From Marinobacter persicus (lineage in GTDB: Bacteria; Pseudomonadota; Gammaproteobacteria; Pseudomonadales; Oleiphilaceae), in NCBI RefSeq assembly GCF_002934325.1, contig NZ_PTIV01000020.1, positions 1 through 64,000 of the forward strand: a stretch of 64,000 nucleotides of DNA, read 5' to 3'. Shown one piece after another: positions 43,435 to 53,021 of the stretch. The notes beneath the pieces were generated by a model, which made no database searches, was not told the DNA's origin, and saw only the letters and a program-made list of their open reading frames with translations. Made by a program: the position numbers and the translations under genes. The stretch's first letter is position 1. Each line of letters starts with the position of its first letter.

Positions 43435-45215
43435 GCAGACTGTTTTTTGTTGTTGCCTTTGCCCTCGGCCTGGCCGTGGTGGCCTGGATCGGCGCCGGCT
43501 TTGTGGGCTCCGATCCCCTGGCGCTGGCCTTTACCGGGGTGATTGCCCTGGTCTACTGCCTGGGCTTTGGGGAACTGGTGAACTTTCGCCGCAGCACCGG
43601 GCAACTGGACCAGGCCCTGGACACCCTGCCGTCAAAAACCGATGAAGTGCGCAGCTGGCTCAACGACCTGCCCGGAGCCATGCAACTGCCCATCCAGCGT
43701 CGCATTGAAGGCCACTCGGCCGCGCTGTCCGGCCCACAACTCACTCCCTATTTGACCAGCCTGCTGGTGATGCTCGGTTTGCTGGGCACCTTTGCCGGCA
43801 TGATCGTCACCCTCAGCGGCGCGGCTTCCGCGCTGGACAACAGCACCGAGCTGAGCGCCGTTCGCAGCGCCCTGGCCGCCCCGATTGCGGGCCTGAGCCT
43901 GGCGTTCGGCACTTCCATCGCCGGTGTGGCCGCCTCTGCCATGCTCGGGCTCGCCTCCACCCTGAGCCGCCGCGAGCGGGTGAATGTGTCCCGCCGCCTG
44001 GATGGCGACTTGCGCAGTAAATTGCGCCACCTGTCCGGCGACTACCAGCGTGAACAGGCTTTCCAGGCCATCGAGAGCCAGGCCCGGGCGCTGCCGGAAA
44101 TGGCCTCTGCCATGGAACGCATGACTGCCCGCATGGAGCAGCTGGGCGAACGACTGGAGCAGTCCCTCACGCAGAACCAGCAGGCCTTCCACAAAAACGT
44201 CGAAGCCCAATACCAGGAACTTGCCCACTCGGTGGCGCGCTCACTGGAAGCCGCCGTTCAGGCAGGCACCCGGCAAACCGCCGAGCAGATTCAGCCCGTG
44301 GTGCGCGAAGCGATGGACCAGTTGCGGGCAGACGCCGATGCCCAACACCGGAACTGGTCGTCGGCCGCCGGTGAGCAACTGGCGGAGCTGGCCAACCGTT
44401 TCCAGGCCACCACGACGGAAGCCACCGAACACTGGCAACAAACCCTGGCCGAACAACAGCACCAGCAGACCAAGTGGCTGGAGAGCCAGACAACCGGCCT
44501 GGAACAACTGACGGCCACCACCGCGGAGCATTTGTCAGCACTGCAAACGCAGGAAGCCAACCGGACCGACGCCATCAGCCAACGCCTGGAAGCGTTGGAA
44601 GCCACTGCGGCCAAACACCTGCGGGAGCTGGGTGAAGGTCTGGAAGCGCCCATGACCCGGCTGATTGAAACCGCGTCTGAAACCCCGAAGGCCGCCGCCG
44701 AGGTGATCCGCCAGTTGCAGGCGGAAATGGCCCGCAACAGCGAGCGCGATAACGATCTGCTGGAAGAACGCAAGCAGCTGGTCAGCGAACTGGATGCCCT
44801 GCTGGCCAACCAGCGGGAGCAGATCAACAGCCAGCGCCAGGCGGTGGATAATCTGGTGAACGGCGCGGGCGACACCCTCAGCGGTATTGGTGAACGCTTC
44901 CATACGCTGATTGAAGAGCAGAGCCAGCAACTGGGCCAACTGGGTGAACACCTCACTGGCAGCAGCCAGGAAGTGGGCGCCCTGAGCGATGCCTTCGGCA
45001 CGGCCATTGAGCAGTTCAGTCGGTCGAACGAGCAGGTCATTGCCAGTCTCGCGGATATCCAGAAGGCGCTGGATAACGCCGGCACCCGCCACGACGAACA
45101 GTTGGCCTACTACGTGGCCCAGGCCCGCGAGGTGATTGACCTGAGTGTGAGCGCCCAGAAAGACGTGATTGATGCCGCCGCCGCGCTGTGCAAACCGGCA
45201 ACCGAGGCCGTGTGA
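43431..45215 (+). CDS. zorA: MotA/TolQ-like motor protein with long coiled-coil tail (DUF802, ZorA-like)
   Basis: A 594-residue protein. There are two N-terminal transmembrane helices (about residues 3-24 and 30-47). A second pair (LTSLLVMLGLLGTFAGMIVT, about 105-125, and PIAGLSLAFGTSIAGVAASA, about 147-168) has the MotA/ExbB/TolQ stator pattern, with GLLGTF at the helix start. Residues about 190-580 are a continuous, glutamine- and glutamate-rich coiled coil (for example EQLGERLEQSLTQNQQAFHK), predicted to reach far into the cytoplasm. This layout of stator helices plus a long intracellular tail is the signature of ZorA and of DUF802 proteins. Its partner, a MotB-like protein, starts in its last codon. 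Confidence 0.85.
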   Translation: MSRLFFVVAFALGLAVVAWIGAGFVGSDPLALAFTGVIALVYCLGFGELVNFRRSTGQLDQALDTLPSKTDEVRSWLNDLPGAMQLPIQRRIEGHSAALSGPQLTPYLTSLLVMLGLLGTFAGMIVTLSGAASALDNSTELSAVRSALAAPIAGLSLAFGTSIAGVAASAMLGLASTLSRRERVNVSRRLDGDLRSKLRHLSGDYQREQAFQAIESQARALPEMASAMERMTARMEQLGERLEQSLTQNQQAFHKNVEAQYQELAHSVARSLEAAVQAGTRQTAEQIQPVVREAMDQLRADADAQHRNWSSAAGEQLAELANRFQATTTEATEHWQQTLAEQQHQQTKWLESQTTGLEQLTATTAEHLSALQTQEANRTDAISQRLEALEATAAKHLRELGEGLEAPMTRLIETASETPKAAAEVIRQLQAEMARNSERDNDLLEERKQLVSELDALLANQREQINSQRQAVDNLVNGAGDTLSGIGERFHTLIEEQSQQLGQLGEHLTGSSQEVGALSDAFGTAIEQFSRSNEQVIASLADIQKALDNAGTRHDEQLAYYVAQAREVIDLSVSAQKDVIDAAAALCKPATEAV

Positions 45216-45871
45216 TGGAGCACCTGGAAGGCGGTGAACAGCAATCCGCCCCGGTGTGGGCGATTTTCTCGGACCTGATGGCCGCGCTGGTGGGTCTTCT
45301 GGTACTGCTGCTGGTGTGGGTGATCGGCCTGCAGCTGGAGCTGAGCCAGTCCCTCGCTGAGGAGAAAGCCAAGCGCGAAGCCGAGCAGGAGCGCCGGGTG
45401 GCTTTGGAACAGGCACTGGAAGACCCGGTGACCAAGGGCCTGGTGACTTTCCGCAACGGGCGCATTGGCATCAGTGGCAACGTGCTGTTTCAACTGAATT
45501 CCGACGCCCTGCAGGCGGACGGCGAGCAAGTCCTGGCCTCGCTGGTGGAACCATTGCAGGTGTACCTGGCCGAGCACGACGAACTACTGATGGTCAGTGG
45601 TTTCACCGACGACCTGCCCCTGCTCAGCGGCAATCGTTACGAGGATAACTGGGGTTTGTCGGCCCAGCGGGCACTGACCGTGACCCGCACGCTGATTGCC
45701 AAGGGCCTGCCGGAGGACCGGGTGTTTGCCGCCGCCTTCGGCCCGCACCAGCCGGCGGTGCCCAATGAAGATGCCGAATCCCGGGCCAAGAACCGGCGGG
45801 TGGAGATCAGCACCGTGCCCCGGGCGCCTGATGATGCGCCCACCGGAAACAATGTGGGAGCCGGGGACTGA
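45215..45871 (+). CDS. zorB: MotB-like OmpA-domain stator protein (ZorB-like)
   Basis: A 218-residue protein with one N-terminal transmembrane helix (residues about 18-40) that carries the ion-relay aspartate D20 in FSDLMAALVGLLVLLLVWVI, the position equivalent to the proton-carrying aspartate of MotB. A short coiled stalk leads to a periplasmic OmpA-like peptidoglycan-binding domain (VSGFTDDLPL, NWGLSAQRALTVTRTLIAKG and KNRRVEISTV). Together with the preceding protein it should form an ion-driven A5B2 stator. The start overlaps the previous stop by one base (TGATG), and its own stop overlaps the next start the same way. Confidence 0.88.
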   Translation: MEHLEGGEQQSAPVWAIFSDLMAALVGLLVLLLVWVIGLQLELSQSLAEEKAKREAEQERRVALEQALEDPVTKGLVTFRNGRIGISGNVLFQLNSDALQADGEQVLASLVEPLQVYLAEHDELLMVSGFTDDLPLLSGNRYEDNWGLSAQRALTVTRTLIAKGLPEDRVFAAAFGPHQPAVPNEDAESRAKNRRVEISTVPRAPDDAPTGNNVGAGD

Positions 45872-46494
45872 TGCCTGGCGCAATTACCTCCACTTCTGAT
45901 CTATCCCTGCTCAGGCACCTGCGGGAAACCTGTGCAGATCGGGCGGACCCCGTTCGCTTTCGATACCTGGAATCACTGGAGCAGCGCCTGCGGGCCCGAG
46001 GACTTCAGGGAAGTGTACATTGGCAGAAACTGGAACAGGCGGTTTCTGATTACCACGCCAGATACGATCAGCCAGAACCCGAACCCCAACTGGCAGAGAC
46101 CGACAAACCCTCGCTTCTTGCCGTACTCACTGAACAGCTCAACCAGGTTCAGGCATCGGCTCCGACAGACAACCGTTGCTCTGCCCTGGAGCAGTTGATC
46201 TTCGGTCCTACGGAAAATGAGCCCACGCCGGGCAACGGCGAGCTGGCAGCTCAACACCCGCAACCATTGAGAGCGATGGCCAGGGCCCAGGCTGATCGTG
46301 GTTCTGAAGTGCGTAAAGCGCGCATTCGTCACGCCATAGAGCAAACGCCCGAGGATGCCGGGCCGATGAACGCCCATCGACTGGTCAGTCGGGCCATTGC
46401 CAGGATGCAGAGCCTGTCACCGGAGTATCTGGACCGGTTTGCCCGTTACGCGGATACGTTGATGGCGCTGGAACAGCTGGCGAGAAAGAACTGA
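45871..46494 (+). CDS. DUF2894 protein (ZorG-like)
   Basis: A 207-residue cytoplasmic protein that fits the DUF2894 family. DPVRFRYLESLEQRLRARGL near the start and the C-terminal MNAHRLVSRAIARMQSLSPE plus YLDRFARYADTLMALEQLA are the recognisable parts; the middle (about 60-110) is low-complexity and variable. No nuclease or helicase motif is visible. It is last in the four-gene cluster and begins in the stop codon of the MotB-like gene. In the scheme I recall for type III Zorya this is ZorG; the biochemical function is unknown. Confidence 0.75.
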   Translation: MPGAITSTSDLSLLRHLRETCADRADPVRFRYLESLEQRLRARGLQGSVHWQKLEQAVSDYHARYDQPEPEPQLAETDKPSLLAVLTEQLNQVQASAPTDNRCSALEQLIFGPTENEPTPGNGELAAQHPQPLRAMARAQADRGSEVRKARIRHAIEQTPEDAGPMNAHRLVSRAIARMQSLSPEYLDRFARYADTLMALEQLARKN

Positions 46495-46518
46495 CCAGCC
46501 AACGCGCGCGGAAGGGAA

Positions 46519-47184
46519 TTATTGTTTGCTGGGAAACCGCACCACGTCGTCGCCTTCCTGCCACGGTTGGTATTTGACCATGGTCTGTTTGAAGGTCGGA
46601 TGCTCCAACCACTCTCTCAGCCATTGCTGCAGATTCGGATAAGGCAGATCGTAAAACGTCTCCCGATCCACGTGCGCGAACTGACGTACAAACGGCAGGA
46701 TGCCTATATCCGCGATACTGACGGCCTCACCCAGCAGATACCGGCTACTGGCCAGCAAATTCTCCAACTCCTGCAGAAACACTTCGCCCTTCTGGCGGTA
46801 TTCCAGTTGGCTCAATTCCGGGTGACGATCGGCGTACTTATAGCGATCGAGCCAGTGTTTGAATTCGGTGTCGTTCCGTTCCATCAGGGCGTTCGCCCCG
46901 GCCAGGTCGACGTTCCGCAAACCCTGTGGATCATTCTGCTGCAGGGCCCATTCCAGTATTTCCCGGCTTTCCTCGATAACCGGTCGGTTGCCATTGTGGT
47001 CTTCGGCGAGTTCCAGCACGGGAACCGTGCCCTTGGGGCTGATGGCAAGCATCTGCGCCGGCTTGTTTTTCAGGACGATTTCCCGCAGCTCCACTTCCAA
47101 ACCGGCAAACAGGATGCCTAGCCGGGCACGCATGGCGTAGGGGCAGCGACGGAATGAGTACAAACGAGGCAGAGAGTCGATGAT
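46519..47184 (-). CDS. Glutathione S-transferase family protein with non-standard start
   Basis: A GST-fold protein of about 221 residues. The thioredoxin-like N-terminal domain begins LPRLYSFRRCPYAMRARLGI, with the active-site region RRCPYAM, then SPKGTVPVLELAE and the VIEESREILEWAL motif. The helical C-terminal domain includes YLLGEAVSIADIGILPFVRQ. No ATG, GTG or TTG occurs in frame in a sensible place before LPRLYSF. A perfect AGGAGG at 47190-47195 instead sits six bases before an ATC codon (47182-47184), which I propose as the start. The nearest in-frame ATG lies inside the active-site motif and would remove the first strand. It is convergent with the DUF2894 gene. Confidence 0.8.
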   Translation of the reverse strand: MIDSLPRLYSFRRCPYAMRARLGILFAGLEVELREIVLKNKPAQMLAISPKGTVPVLELAEDHNGNRPVIEESREILEWALQQNDPQGLRNVDLAGANALMERNDTEFKHWLDRYKYADRHPELSQLEYRQKGEVFLQELENLLASSRYLLGEAVSIADIGILPFVRQFAHVDRETFYDLPYPNLQQWLREWLEHPTFKQTMVKYQPWQEGDDVVRFPSKQ

Positions 47185-47257
47185 GACGCACCTCCTGACT
47201 GAATTAGCTGAAACGGGAAACGGATGCGGGAGGCTTTTCGAAAGGGAGAGATTGCAG

Positions 47258-47291
47258 CCCCGGACACGAGTCCGGGACTGCTGAACAGCAG
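47258..47291 (-). terminator. Double hairpin after fbaA
   Basis: Directly beyond the fbaA stop are CTGCTG/CAGCAG around AA (47278-47291) and CCCGGAC/GTCCGGG around ACGA (47259-47276). Together they form a compact double hairpin in the fbaA-GST gap. No strong T run follows, so it may act as a weak terminator or RNA stabiliser. Confidence 0.55.
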
Positions 47292-47293
47292 GT

Positions 47294-48358
47294 TTACTTG
47301 ACCTTCGGGTCCAGCTCGCCAGCCGCGTAACGCTCGAACATGCCTTCGAGGTTGATCGGCTTAATCTTGCTGGCGTTGCCAGCTGTACCGAATGCCTCAT
47401 AACGGGCAATGCACAGATCCGTCATGGCCTTCATGGAGGCTTTCAGGTATTTGCGCGGATCGAACTCGGCCGGGTTTTCCGCCAGGAAGCGACGGATCGC
47501 ACCGGTAGAAGCGAGGCGCAGATCGGTGTCAATGTTCACCTTACGCACGCCGTGCTTGATGCCTTCCACGATTTCCTCAACGGGCACGCCGTAGGTTTCC
47601 GGGATCTCGCCACCGTATTCGTTGATGATCTTCAGCCAATCCTGGGGCACGGAGCTGGAGCCGTGCATGACCAGATGGGTGTCCGGAATGCGGGCATGGA
47701 TGGCTTTGATCTGGTCGATGGCCAGGATGTCACCTGTCGGCGGACGGGTGAACTTGTAGGCGCCGTGGCTGGTGCCGATGGCGATGGCAAGCGCGTCAAC
47801 CTGGGTTTTCTTGACGAAGTCGGCCGCTTCTTCCGGATCGGTCAGCATCTGGCTGTGATCCAGTGTGCCTTCGGCACCAACGCCGTCTTCTTCGCCGGCC
47901 TGGCCGGTTTCCAGGGAGCCCAGGCAGCCCAGCTCGCCTTCGACGGAAACGCCACAGGAGTGCGCCATTTCCACGGCGCGACGGGTGACGTCGACGTTGT
48001 ATTCGTAGCTGGTCGGGGTTTTACCATCTTCACCCAGGGAGCCGTCCATCATGACGGAACTGAAGCCCAGCTGGATAGAACGCTGGCAAACGCCGGGGCT
48101 GGTGCCGTGGTCCTGGTGCATAACCACGGGAATGTGCGGCCATTCTTCGATGGCGGACAGGATAAGGTGGCGCAGGAACGGCGCGCCGGCGTATTTGCGG
48201 GCACCGGCGGAGGCCTGGACAATCACCGGGGAGTCGGTTTTGTCGGCGGCTTCCATGATGGCGCGCATTTGTTCCAGGTTGTTGACGTTAAAGGCGGGTA
48301 CACCGTAACCATGCTCGGCGGCGTGGTCGAGTAGTTGCCGCAGCGATATCAGGGCCAT
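47294..48358 (-). CDS. fbaA: Class II fructose-bisphosphate aldolase
   Basis: A 354-residue zinc-dependent aldolase that interconverts fructose 1,6-bisphosphate with dihydroxyacetone phosphate and glyceraldehyde 3-phosphate. It begins [20 protein letters not shown] with [11 protein letters not shown]. The metal and catalytic region [10 protein letters not shown] is clear, as are [13 protein letters not shown] and [14 protein letters not shown]. Sequence and length match the subgroup found in pseudomonads and Calvin-cycle operons. It is last in tkt-epd-pgk-fbaA, separated from pgk by foldback element C. Confidence 0.97.
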   Translation of the reverse strand: MALISLRQLLDHAAEHGYGVPAFNVNNLEQMRAIMEAADKTDSPVIVQASAGARKYAGAPFLRHLILSAIEEWPHIPVVMHQDHGTSPGVCQRSIQLGFSSVMMDGSLGEDGKTPTSYEYNVDVTRRAVEMAHSCGVSVEGELGCLGSLETGQAGEEDGVGAEGTLDHSQMLTDPEEAADFVKKTQVDALAIAIGTSHGAYKFTRPPTGDILAIDQIKAIHARIPDTHLVMHGSSSVPQDWLKIINEYGGEIPETYGVPVEEIVEGIKHGVRKVNIDTDLRLASTGAIRRFLAENPAEFDPRKYLKASMKAMTDLCIARYEAFGTAGNASKIKPINLEGMFERYAAGELDPKVK

Positions 48359-48419
48359 GGGTTTTCTCCTTCGTTCTCTAAGATGTTTGGGGGCAGACCG
48401 GATTGTCGGAGTCTGCTGC

Positions 48420-48527
48420 AGAGGGAGGGGGAACGGTTTCGCGGAACCGCTACTAGCACATCCATGTGCGCTTCTCTCAGGCCATCCATGGCCTTCGAAA
48501 TTCCGCGAAACCGTTCCCCCTCCCTCT
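48420..48527. repeat. Intergenic foldback element C (short form)
   Basis: A perfect 27-bp inverted repeat (48420-48446 with 48501-48527) encloses a 54-base core with two nested hairpins: GCACATCCATGTGC and AGGCCATCCATGGCCT. The core matches element E and, in reverse complement, the flanks of the long elements A and D. Its arms share only their inner part with D. It occupies the pgk-fbaA gap and is transcribed within that cluster. Confidence 0.9.
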
Positions 48528-48580
48528 TTGCGATTCTGGCTTTTATGGTTTGCCGCCGACGTTTTTGGGCGGCAATCCCC

Positions 48581-49741
48581 TTAGTTTCCGCGTTCTTCCA
48601 GTACAGCTACCGCTGGCAGGGTTTTGCCTTCCACGAATTCCAGGAAGGCGCCGCCACCGGTGGAGATATAGGAAATCTTGTCAGCTACACCGTATTTGTC
48701 AACGGCAGCCACGGTGTCACCGCCGCCGGCCAGGGAGAATGCGTCGCTTTCGGCGATGGCCTCGGCGAGGGCTTTGGTGCCGCTGCCGAACTGGTCGAAT
48801 TCAAACACGCCCACCGGACCGTTCCACAGGATAGTCTTGGCGTTTTTCAGCAATTCGGCAAACTGACCGGCGGTTTCGGGGCCCACGTCCAGGATCATGT
48901 CGTCGTCGGAGACGTCGGAGATGTTCTTGGTGGTGGCGGTGGCGGTTTCGGCGAATTCCGGGGCGACCACCACGTCTACCGGCAGCGGGATTTCGACGCG
49001 GCTGGCGATGTCTTTAGCGGTGTCGATCAGGTCGTGCTCGCACAGGGATTTGCCCACCGGGTGGCCGGCGGCAGCCAGGAAGGTGTTGGCGATGCCGCCA
49101 CCCACGATGATCTGGTCACAGACTTTTTCCAGGGCGTTGAGCACATCCAGCTTGGTGGAGACCTTGGAGCCACCAACGATAGCCACGACCGGCTTGGCCG
49201 GGTTGTCGAGGGCCTTGCCCAAAGCGTCGAGTTCGGCGGCCAGCAGCGGGCCGGCGCAGGCTTCGGGGGCGAACTTGGCGACACCGTGGGTGGAAGCCTG
49301 GGCGCGGTGGGCGGTGCCGAAGGCGTCCATCACATACACGTCACACAGGGCGGCGTACTGTTTGGACAGATCTTCGTTGTCTTTCTTTTCGCCCTTGTTG
49401 AAGCGGACGTTTTCGAACAACACGACTTCGCCGTCGGCGACTTCAACGCCATCCAGGTAGTCTTTGATCAGGCGCACTTCCTGGCCCAGCAGGCCGGAGA
49501 GGTGTTCGGCCACGGGTTTCATGGAGGAGGCTTCGTCGTAAACGCCTTCTTCCGGGCGACCGAGGTGGGACATCAGCATGACTTTGGCGCCGGCGTCTTT
49601 GGCCGCCTTGATGGTTGGCAGCGAGGCGCGGATGCGGGCGTCGCTGGACACTTTGCCGTCTTTTACCGGCACGTTCAGGTCTTCACGGATGAGAACCCGC
49701 TTGCCAGCGAGGTCCAGGTCGGTCATTTTTTTGATGGCCAT
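48581..49741 (-). CDS. pgk: Phosphoglycerate kinase
   Basis: A 386-residue enzyme transferring phosphate from 1,3-bisphosphoglycerate to ADP. The N-terminal domain shows [35 protein letters not shown] and [15 protein letters not shown]. The nucleotide-binding domain includes [20 protein letters not shown] and the terminal [13 protein letters not shown] with [16 protein letters not shown]. All conserved motifs are intact and the length is normal. It lies 48 bases downstream of epd. Confidence 0.98.
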   Translation of the reverse strand: MAIKKMTDLDLAGKRVLIREDLNVPVKDGKVSSDARIRASLPTIKAAKDAGAKVMLMSHLGRPEEGVYDEASSMKPVAEHLSGLLGQEVRLIKDYLDGVEVADGEVVLFENVRFNKGEKKDNEDLSKQYAALCDVYVMDAFGTAHRAQASTHGVAKFAPEACAGPLLAAELDALGKALDNPAKPVVAIVGGSKVSTKLDVLNALEKVCDQIIVGGGIANTFLAAAGHPVGKSLCEHDLIDTAKDIASRVEIPLPVDVVVAPEFAETATATTKNISDVSDDDMILDVGPETAGQFAELLKNAKTILWNGPVGVFEFDQFGSGTKALAEAIAESDAFSLAGGGDTVAAVDKYGVADKISYISTGGGAFLEFVEGKTLPAVAVLEERGN

Positions 49742-49789
49742 AATCGCAGTTCCGTTATTTGAAATTGTCAGGAAAATCCGGGAGAGGGG

Positions 49790-50821
49790 CTACTGTGTCT
49801 TCCCCAGCCAACACCGGCTCACATCCAGCATCCGGTTGGCAAATCCCCATTCATTATCGAACCAGCACAGCACTTTCACCATGGTGCCGCCGGTCACTCG
49901 TGTCTGGCCGCCGTCGACCACGCCGGAATGGGCATCGTGGTTGAAGTCTGAGCTGGCCAGTAGTTCGTCGGTATAACCGAGTATGCCTTTCAACGATCCG
50001 TGCGCCGCCTGTTGTAGCAAGCTATTCACCGAAGTCACGTCGGTGCTTTCGCGCACATTGACCACCATGTCGATGGCAGACACGTTCAGCGTGGGCACGC
50101 GCATGGCCACGGAGCTGAATTTGCCTTTCATCGCCGGCAGCAGGCGTTCGATGCCCCGTGCCAGGCCGGTGTCCACCGGCACGATGTTGTGCAGGGCGCT
50201 GCGGGTTCGGCGCAGGTCCTGGTGGTGGTAGGCATCGATCACCGGCTGGTCGTTCATGGCGGCGTGGATGGTGGTGGTGCTGCCCTGCTCGACGCCAAAG
50301 GCCCGGTCCAGTTCGTGAATGACTGGCACCAGGCAGTTGGTGGTGCAGGAAGCGGCGGCCACGATGCGGTCCGAGGCGTCCAGGTCGGCTTCGTTGACAC
50401 CGAAGACCACGGTACGGTCCACGTCGGATTCGGCCGGCTGGGAGAACAGCAGGCGTTTGGCGCCGGAGTCCAGATGTTTCTCGGCCATGGCTCGATCGGA
50501 AAAGGAGCCGGAGCACTCCAGCACCAGGTCCACGTCCAGCAGGCCCCAGGGCAAATCTTCCGGGTCCGCGTGGCGCAGCACGCGGATGTGATCGCCGTTT
50601 ACCACCAGATCGCTGCCGTCCACCGACACTTCGCCCTGGAACCGCCCGTGGGTGGAGTCGTAGCGGGTCAGGTGGGCGATGGTGTCGATGTCGGAAAGTT
50701 CGTTGATCGCGACCACTTGTAGATGGTCGCGATAGCCGTTTTCATAGAGTGCCCGCAACACGCACTGGCCGATACGCCCATAGCCGTTGATGGCAACTCG
50801 AAAAGGCTTGGCTCGGTTCAT
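49790..50821 (-). CDS. epd: Erythrose-4-phosphate dehydrogenase / GAPDH-type dehydrogenase
   Basis: A 343-residue NAD-dependent dehydrogenase. The Rossmann start RVAINGYGRIGQCVLRAL and catalytic AAASCTTNCLVPVIHELD are shared by GapA and Epd. Epd-like features are AINELSDIDTIAHLTRYDST with HGRF, the phosphate-binding HNIVPVDTGLARGIERLLPA and the conserved DFNHDAHSGVVDGGQT end. Position between tkt and pgk also fits epd, whose product supplies 4-phosphoerythronate for pyridoxal phosphate synthesis. A role as the glycolytic GAPDH cannot be excluded from sequence. The start overlaps the tkt stop by one base (TGATG). Confidence 0.88.
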   Translation of the reverse strand: MNRAKPFRVAINGYGRIGQCVLRALYENGYRDHLQVVAINELSDIDTIAHLTRYDSTHGRFQGEVSVDGSDLVVNGDHIRVLRHADPEDLPWGLLDVDLVLECSGSFSDRAMAEKHLDSGAKRLLFSQPAESDVDRTVVFGVNEADLDASDRIVAAASCTTNCLVPVIHELDRAFGVEQGSTTTIHAAMNDQPVIDAYHHQDLRRTRSALHNIVPVDTGLARGIERLLPAMKGKFSSVAMRVPTLNVSAIDMVVNVRESTDVTSVNSLLQQAAHGSLKGILGYTDELLASSDFNHDAHSGVVDGGQTRVTGGTMVKVLCWFDNEWGFANRMLDVSRCWLGKTQ

Positions 50822-52821
50822 CAGGCGTCCAGCAGTTCGTCGGCCACTTCCAGGATGTTGTCGACGGTAAAGCCGAATTCCTTGAACAGCTCACCGGCCG
50901 GAGCGGATTCGCCGAAGGTGGTCATGCCCACCACCCGGCCGTCGAGGCCCACGTACTTGTACCAGTAGTCGGCAATGCCCGCTTCCACGGCGATGCGGCT
51001 GGTGACTTCCAGCGGCAGCACCTGCTGCTTGTACTCGGCGCTCTGGGCGTCGAACACGTCAGTGGATGGCATGGAAACAACACGGACGGCTTTGCCCTGC
51101 TCCCGCAGCTTGGCGGCAGCGTCTTGAGCCAGGCCTACTTCGCCACCGGTGGCGATCAGGATCAGCTCGGGCATGCCTTCGCTGTCAGACAGGATATAAC
51201 CACCCTTGGCCACGTTGGCCAGCTGCTCGGCGTCACGCTGCTGGTGCGGCAGGCCCTGACGGGAATAGACCATGGCGGTCGGGCCGTCGGTGCGTTCCAG
51301 GGCAGATTTCCAGGCCACGGCGGTTTCCACGGTATCGGCCGGGCGCCAGGTGCTCATGTTCGGCGTGGTGCGCAGGCTGGCCAGCTGTTCGATGGGCTGG
51401 TGCGTGGGACCGTCTTCGCCCAGGCCGATGGAGTCGTGGGTGAACACGAAGATGGAACGCTGCTTCATCAGCGCGGCCATGCGTACGGCGTTGCGGCAGT
51501 ATTCCATGAAGATCAGGAAGGTGGCGCCGTAAGGCACCAGGCCACCGTGCAGGGCGATGCCGTTCATGATCGCGGCCATGCCGAATTCGCGCACGCCGTA
51601 GTAGATGTAGTTGCCGGAGGCGTCGTCTTTGCTCAGGCCCTTGCAGCCGGACCAGATGGTCAGGTTGGAGCCGGCCAAATCGGCGGAGCCGCCCATCAGT
51701 TCCGGAAGCAGCGGGCCGTAGGCGTTCAGGGTATTCTGGGAAGCCTTACGCGAAGCTACGGTCTCGCCCTTGTCCTGGCACTCCTGGATATAGGCCTGCG
51801 CCTTCTCGGAGAAGTCCGCCGGCAGCTCACCGCTCATGCGACGCTTGAACTCGGCAGCCAGTTCCGGCTCGGCTTCCTCGTAGGCAGCCAGCTTGGCTTC
51901 CCAGGCGCTTTGCGCGGCGGCGCCTTTTTCTTTCGCGTCCCAGCCGGCGTAGATTTCAGAAGGCACTTCGAACGGACCGTATTCCCAGCCCAGCTGTTCA
52001 CGGGTCAGCTGTACTTCGTCTTCACCCAGTGCCGCGCCGTGGCAGGATTCGGTACCCTGCTTGTTGGGGGAACCAAAACCAATGATGGTCTTGCAGCAGA
52101 TGATGGTGGGCTGCTCCGTGTTGGCGCGACCAGCCTCGATGGCTGCACGCACGGCTTCCGGATCGTGGCCGTCAACCGCCGGGATCACCTGCCAGCCGTA
52201 GGACTCGAAACGCTTGGGCGTGTCGTCGGTGAACCAGCCGTCCACTTCACCGTCGATGGAGATGCCGTTGTCGTCATAGAAGAAGATCAGCTTGCCCAGG
52301 CCCAGAGTGCCAGCCAGGGAGGCCACTTCGTGGGAGATGCCTTCCATCAGGCAGCCATCGCCCAGGAACGCGTAGGTGTAGTGGTCCACAATCTCGTGGC
52401 CCGGACGGTTGAACTGGGCGGCCATCGCTTTTTCCGCCACGGCGAAGCCAACGGCGTTGGCAATGCCCTGACCCAGCGGGCCGGTGGTGGTCTCAACGCC
52501 CGGCGTATAGCCGTATTCCGGGTGGCCCGGAGTTTTGGAGTGCAGCTGACGGAAGTTCTTGATGTCGTCAATGCTAACGTCGTACCCGCTCAGGTGCAGC
52601 AGGGAATACTGCAGCATGGAGCCATGACCATTGGACAGCACGAAGCGATCGCGGTTAGCCCAGTGCGGGTTGGCCGGGTTGTGGCTCAGGTAATCGTTCC
52701 ACAGCACCTCGGCGATATCCGCCATGCCCATGGGCGCACCCGGGTGGCCGGATTTGGCTTTCTGAACCGCATCCATGCTCAGCGCGCGAATGGCGTTGGC
52801 GAGATCTTTACGGGACGGCAT
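50821..52821 (-). CDS. tkt: Transketolase
   Basis: A 666-residue thiamine-diphosphate enzyme of the pentose phosphate pathway. The N-terminal domain holds [40 protein letters not shown] and the cofactor motif [20 protein letters not shown]. The Pyr domain has [20 protein letters not shown] and [20 protein letters not shown]. Length and motifs are normal. It is first in the leftward cluster and divergent from the sahR-metK operon; a promoter should lie between 52822 and 52960. Confidence 0.98.
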   Translation of the reverse strand: MPSRKDLANAIRALSMDAVQKAKSGHPGAPMGMADIAEVLWNDYLSHNPANPHWANRDRFVLSNGHGSMLQYSLLHLSGYDVSIDDIKNFRQLHSKTPGHPEYGYTPGVETTTGPLGQGIANAVGFAVAEKAMAAQFNRPGHEIVDHYTYAFLGDGCLMEGISHEVASLAGTLGLGKLIFFYDDNGISIDGEVDGWFTDDTPKRFESYGWQVIPAVDGHDPEAVRAAIEAGRANTEQPTIICCKTIIGFGSPNKQGTESCHGAALGEDEVQLTREQLGWEYGPFEVPSEIYAGWDAKEKGAAAQSAWEAKLAAYEEAEPELAAEFKRRMSGELPADFSEKAQAYIQECQDKGETVASRKASQNTLNAYGPLLPELMGGSADLAGSNLTIWSGCKGLSKDDASGNYIYYGVREFGMAAIMNGIALHGGLVPYGATFLIFMEYCRNAVRMAALMKQRSIFVFTHDSIGLGEDGPTHQPIEQLASLRTTPNMSTWRPADTVETAVAWKSALERTDGPTAMVYSRQGLPHQQRDAEQLANVAKGGYILSDSEGMPELILIATGGEVGLAQDAAAKLREQGKAVRVVSMPSTDVFDAQSAEYKQQVLPLEVTSRIAVEAGIADYWYKYVGLDGRVVGMTTFGESAPAGELFKEFGFTVDNILEVADELLDA

Positions 52822-52960
52822 TGACTATTCTCCAGTGGTTTTCAGGAAAAAAATGACTTTTCAGAGGGGCTTGGATGCACCTCTGTTTAGCTGGTCAAAA
52901 ATAAAGCGCGTATTTTCGCTGATTAGGGTATGCGGGGGCAAATGCCAACGCCATAAATCT

Positions 52961-52980
52961 ATATCAAAAAATTTTGATAT
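52961..52980. promoter_or_regulatory. Perfect palindromic operator upstream of sahR
   Basis: The sequence ATATCAAAAAATTTTGATAT is a palindrome with two 9-base arms around AA. It lies 41 bases before the ArsR-type regulator gene, between it and tkt. Such AT-rich ATATCAA/TTGATAT palindromes are the kind of site ArsR-family dimers bind. By position it is the likely autoregulatory site of the SahR-like protein and so controls metK and the rest of the methyl-cycle operon. It could also affect tkt on the other side. Confidence 0.7.
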
Positions 52981-53021
52981 GGATATTGAATAACCAAACC
53001 AAGCCTCCTAAACTGCGCTCT

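Noticed and set aside
46519-47409. Longer 296-residue version of the glutathione S-transferase
   Set aside because: The first 75 codons cover the fbaA 3' end and terminator hairpins and give an arginine/serine-rich, unstructured sequence; the real protein begins near LPRLYSF.
48335-49762. 475-codon plus-strand ORF antisense to pgk
   Set aside because: Shadow of phosphoglycerate kinase that also runs through foldback element C; no recognisable motif.
51124-52824. 566-codon plus-strand ORF antisense to tkt
   Set aside because: Shadow of the transketolase gene; no domain motif and the composition of a mirrored frame.
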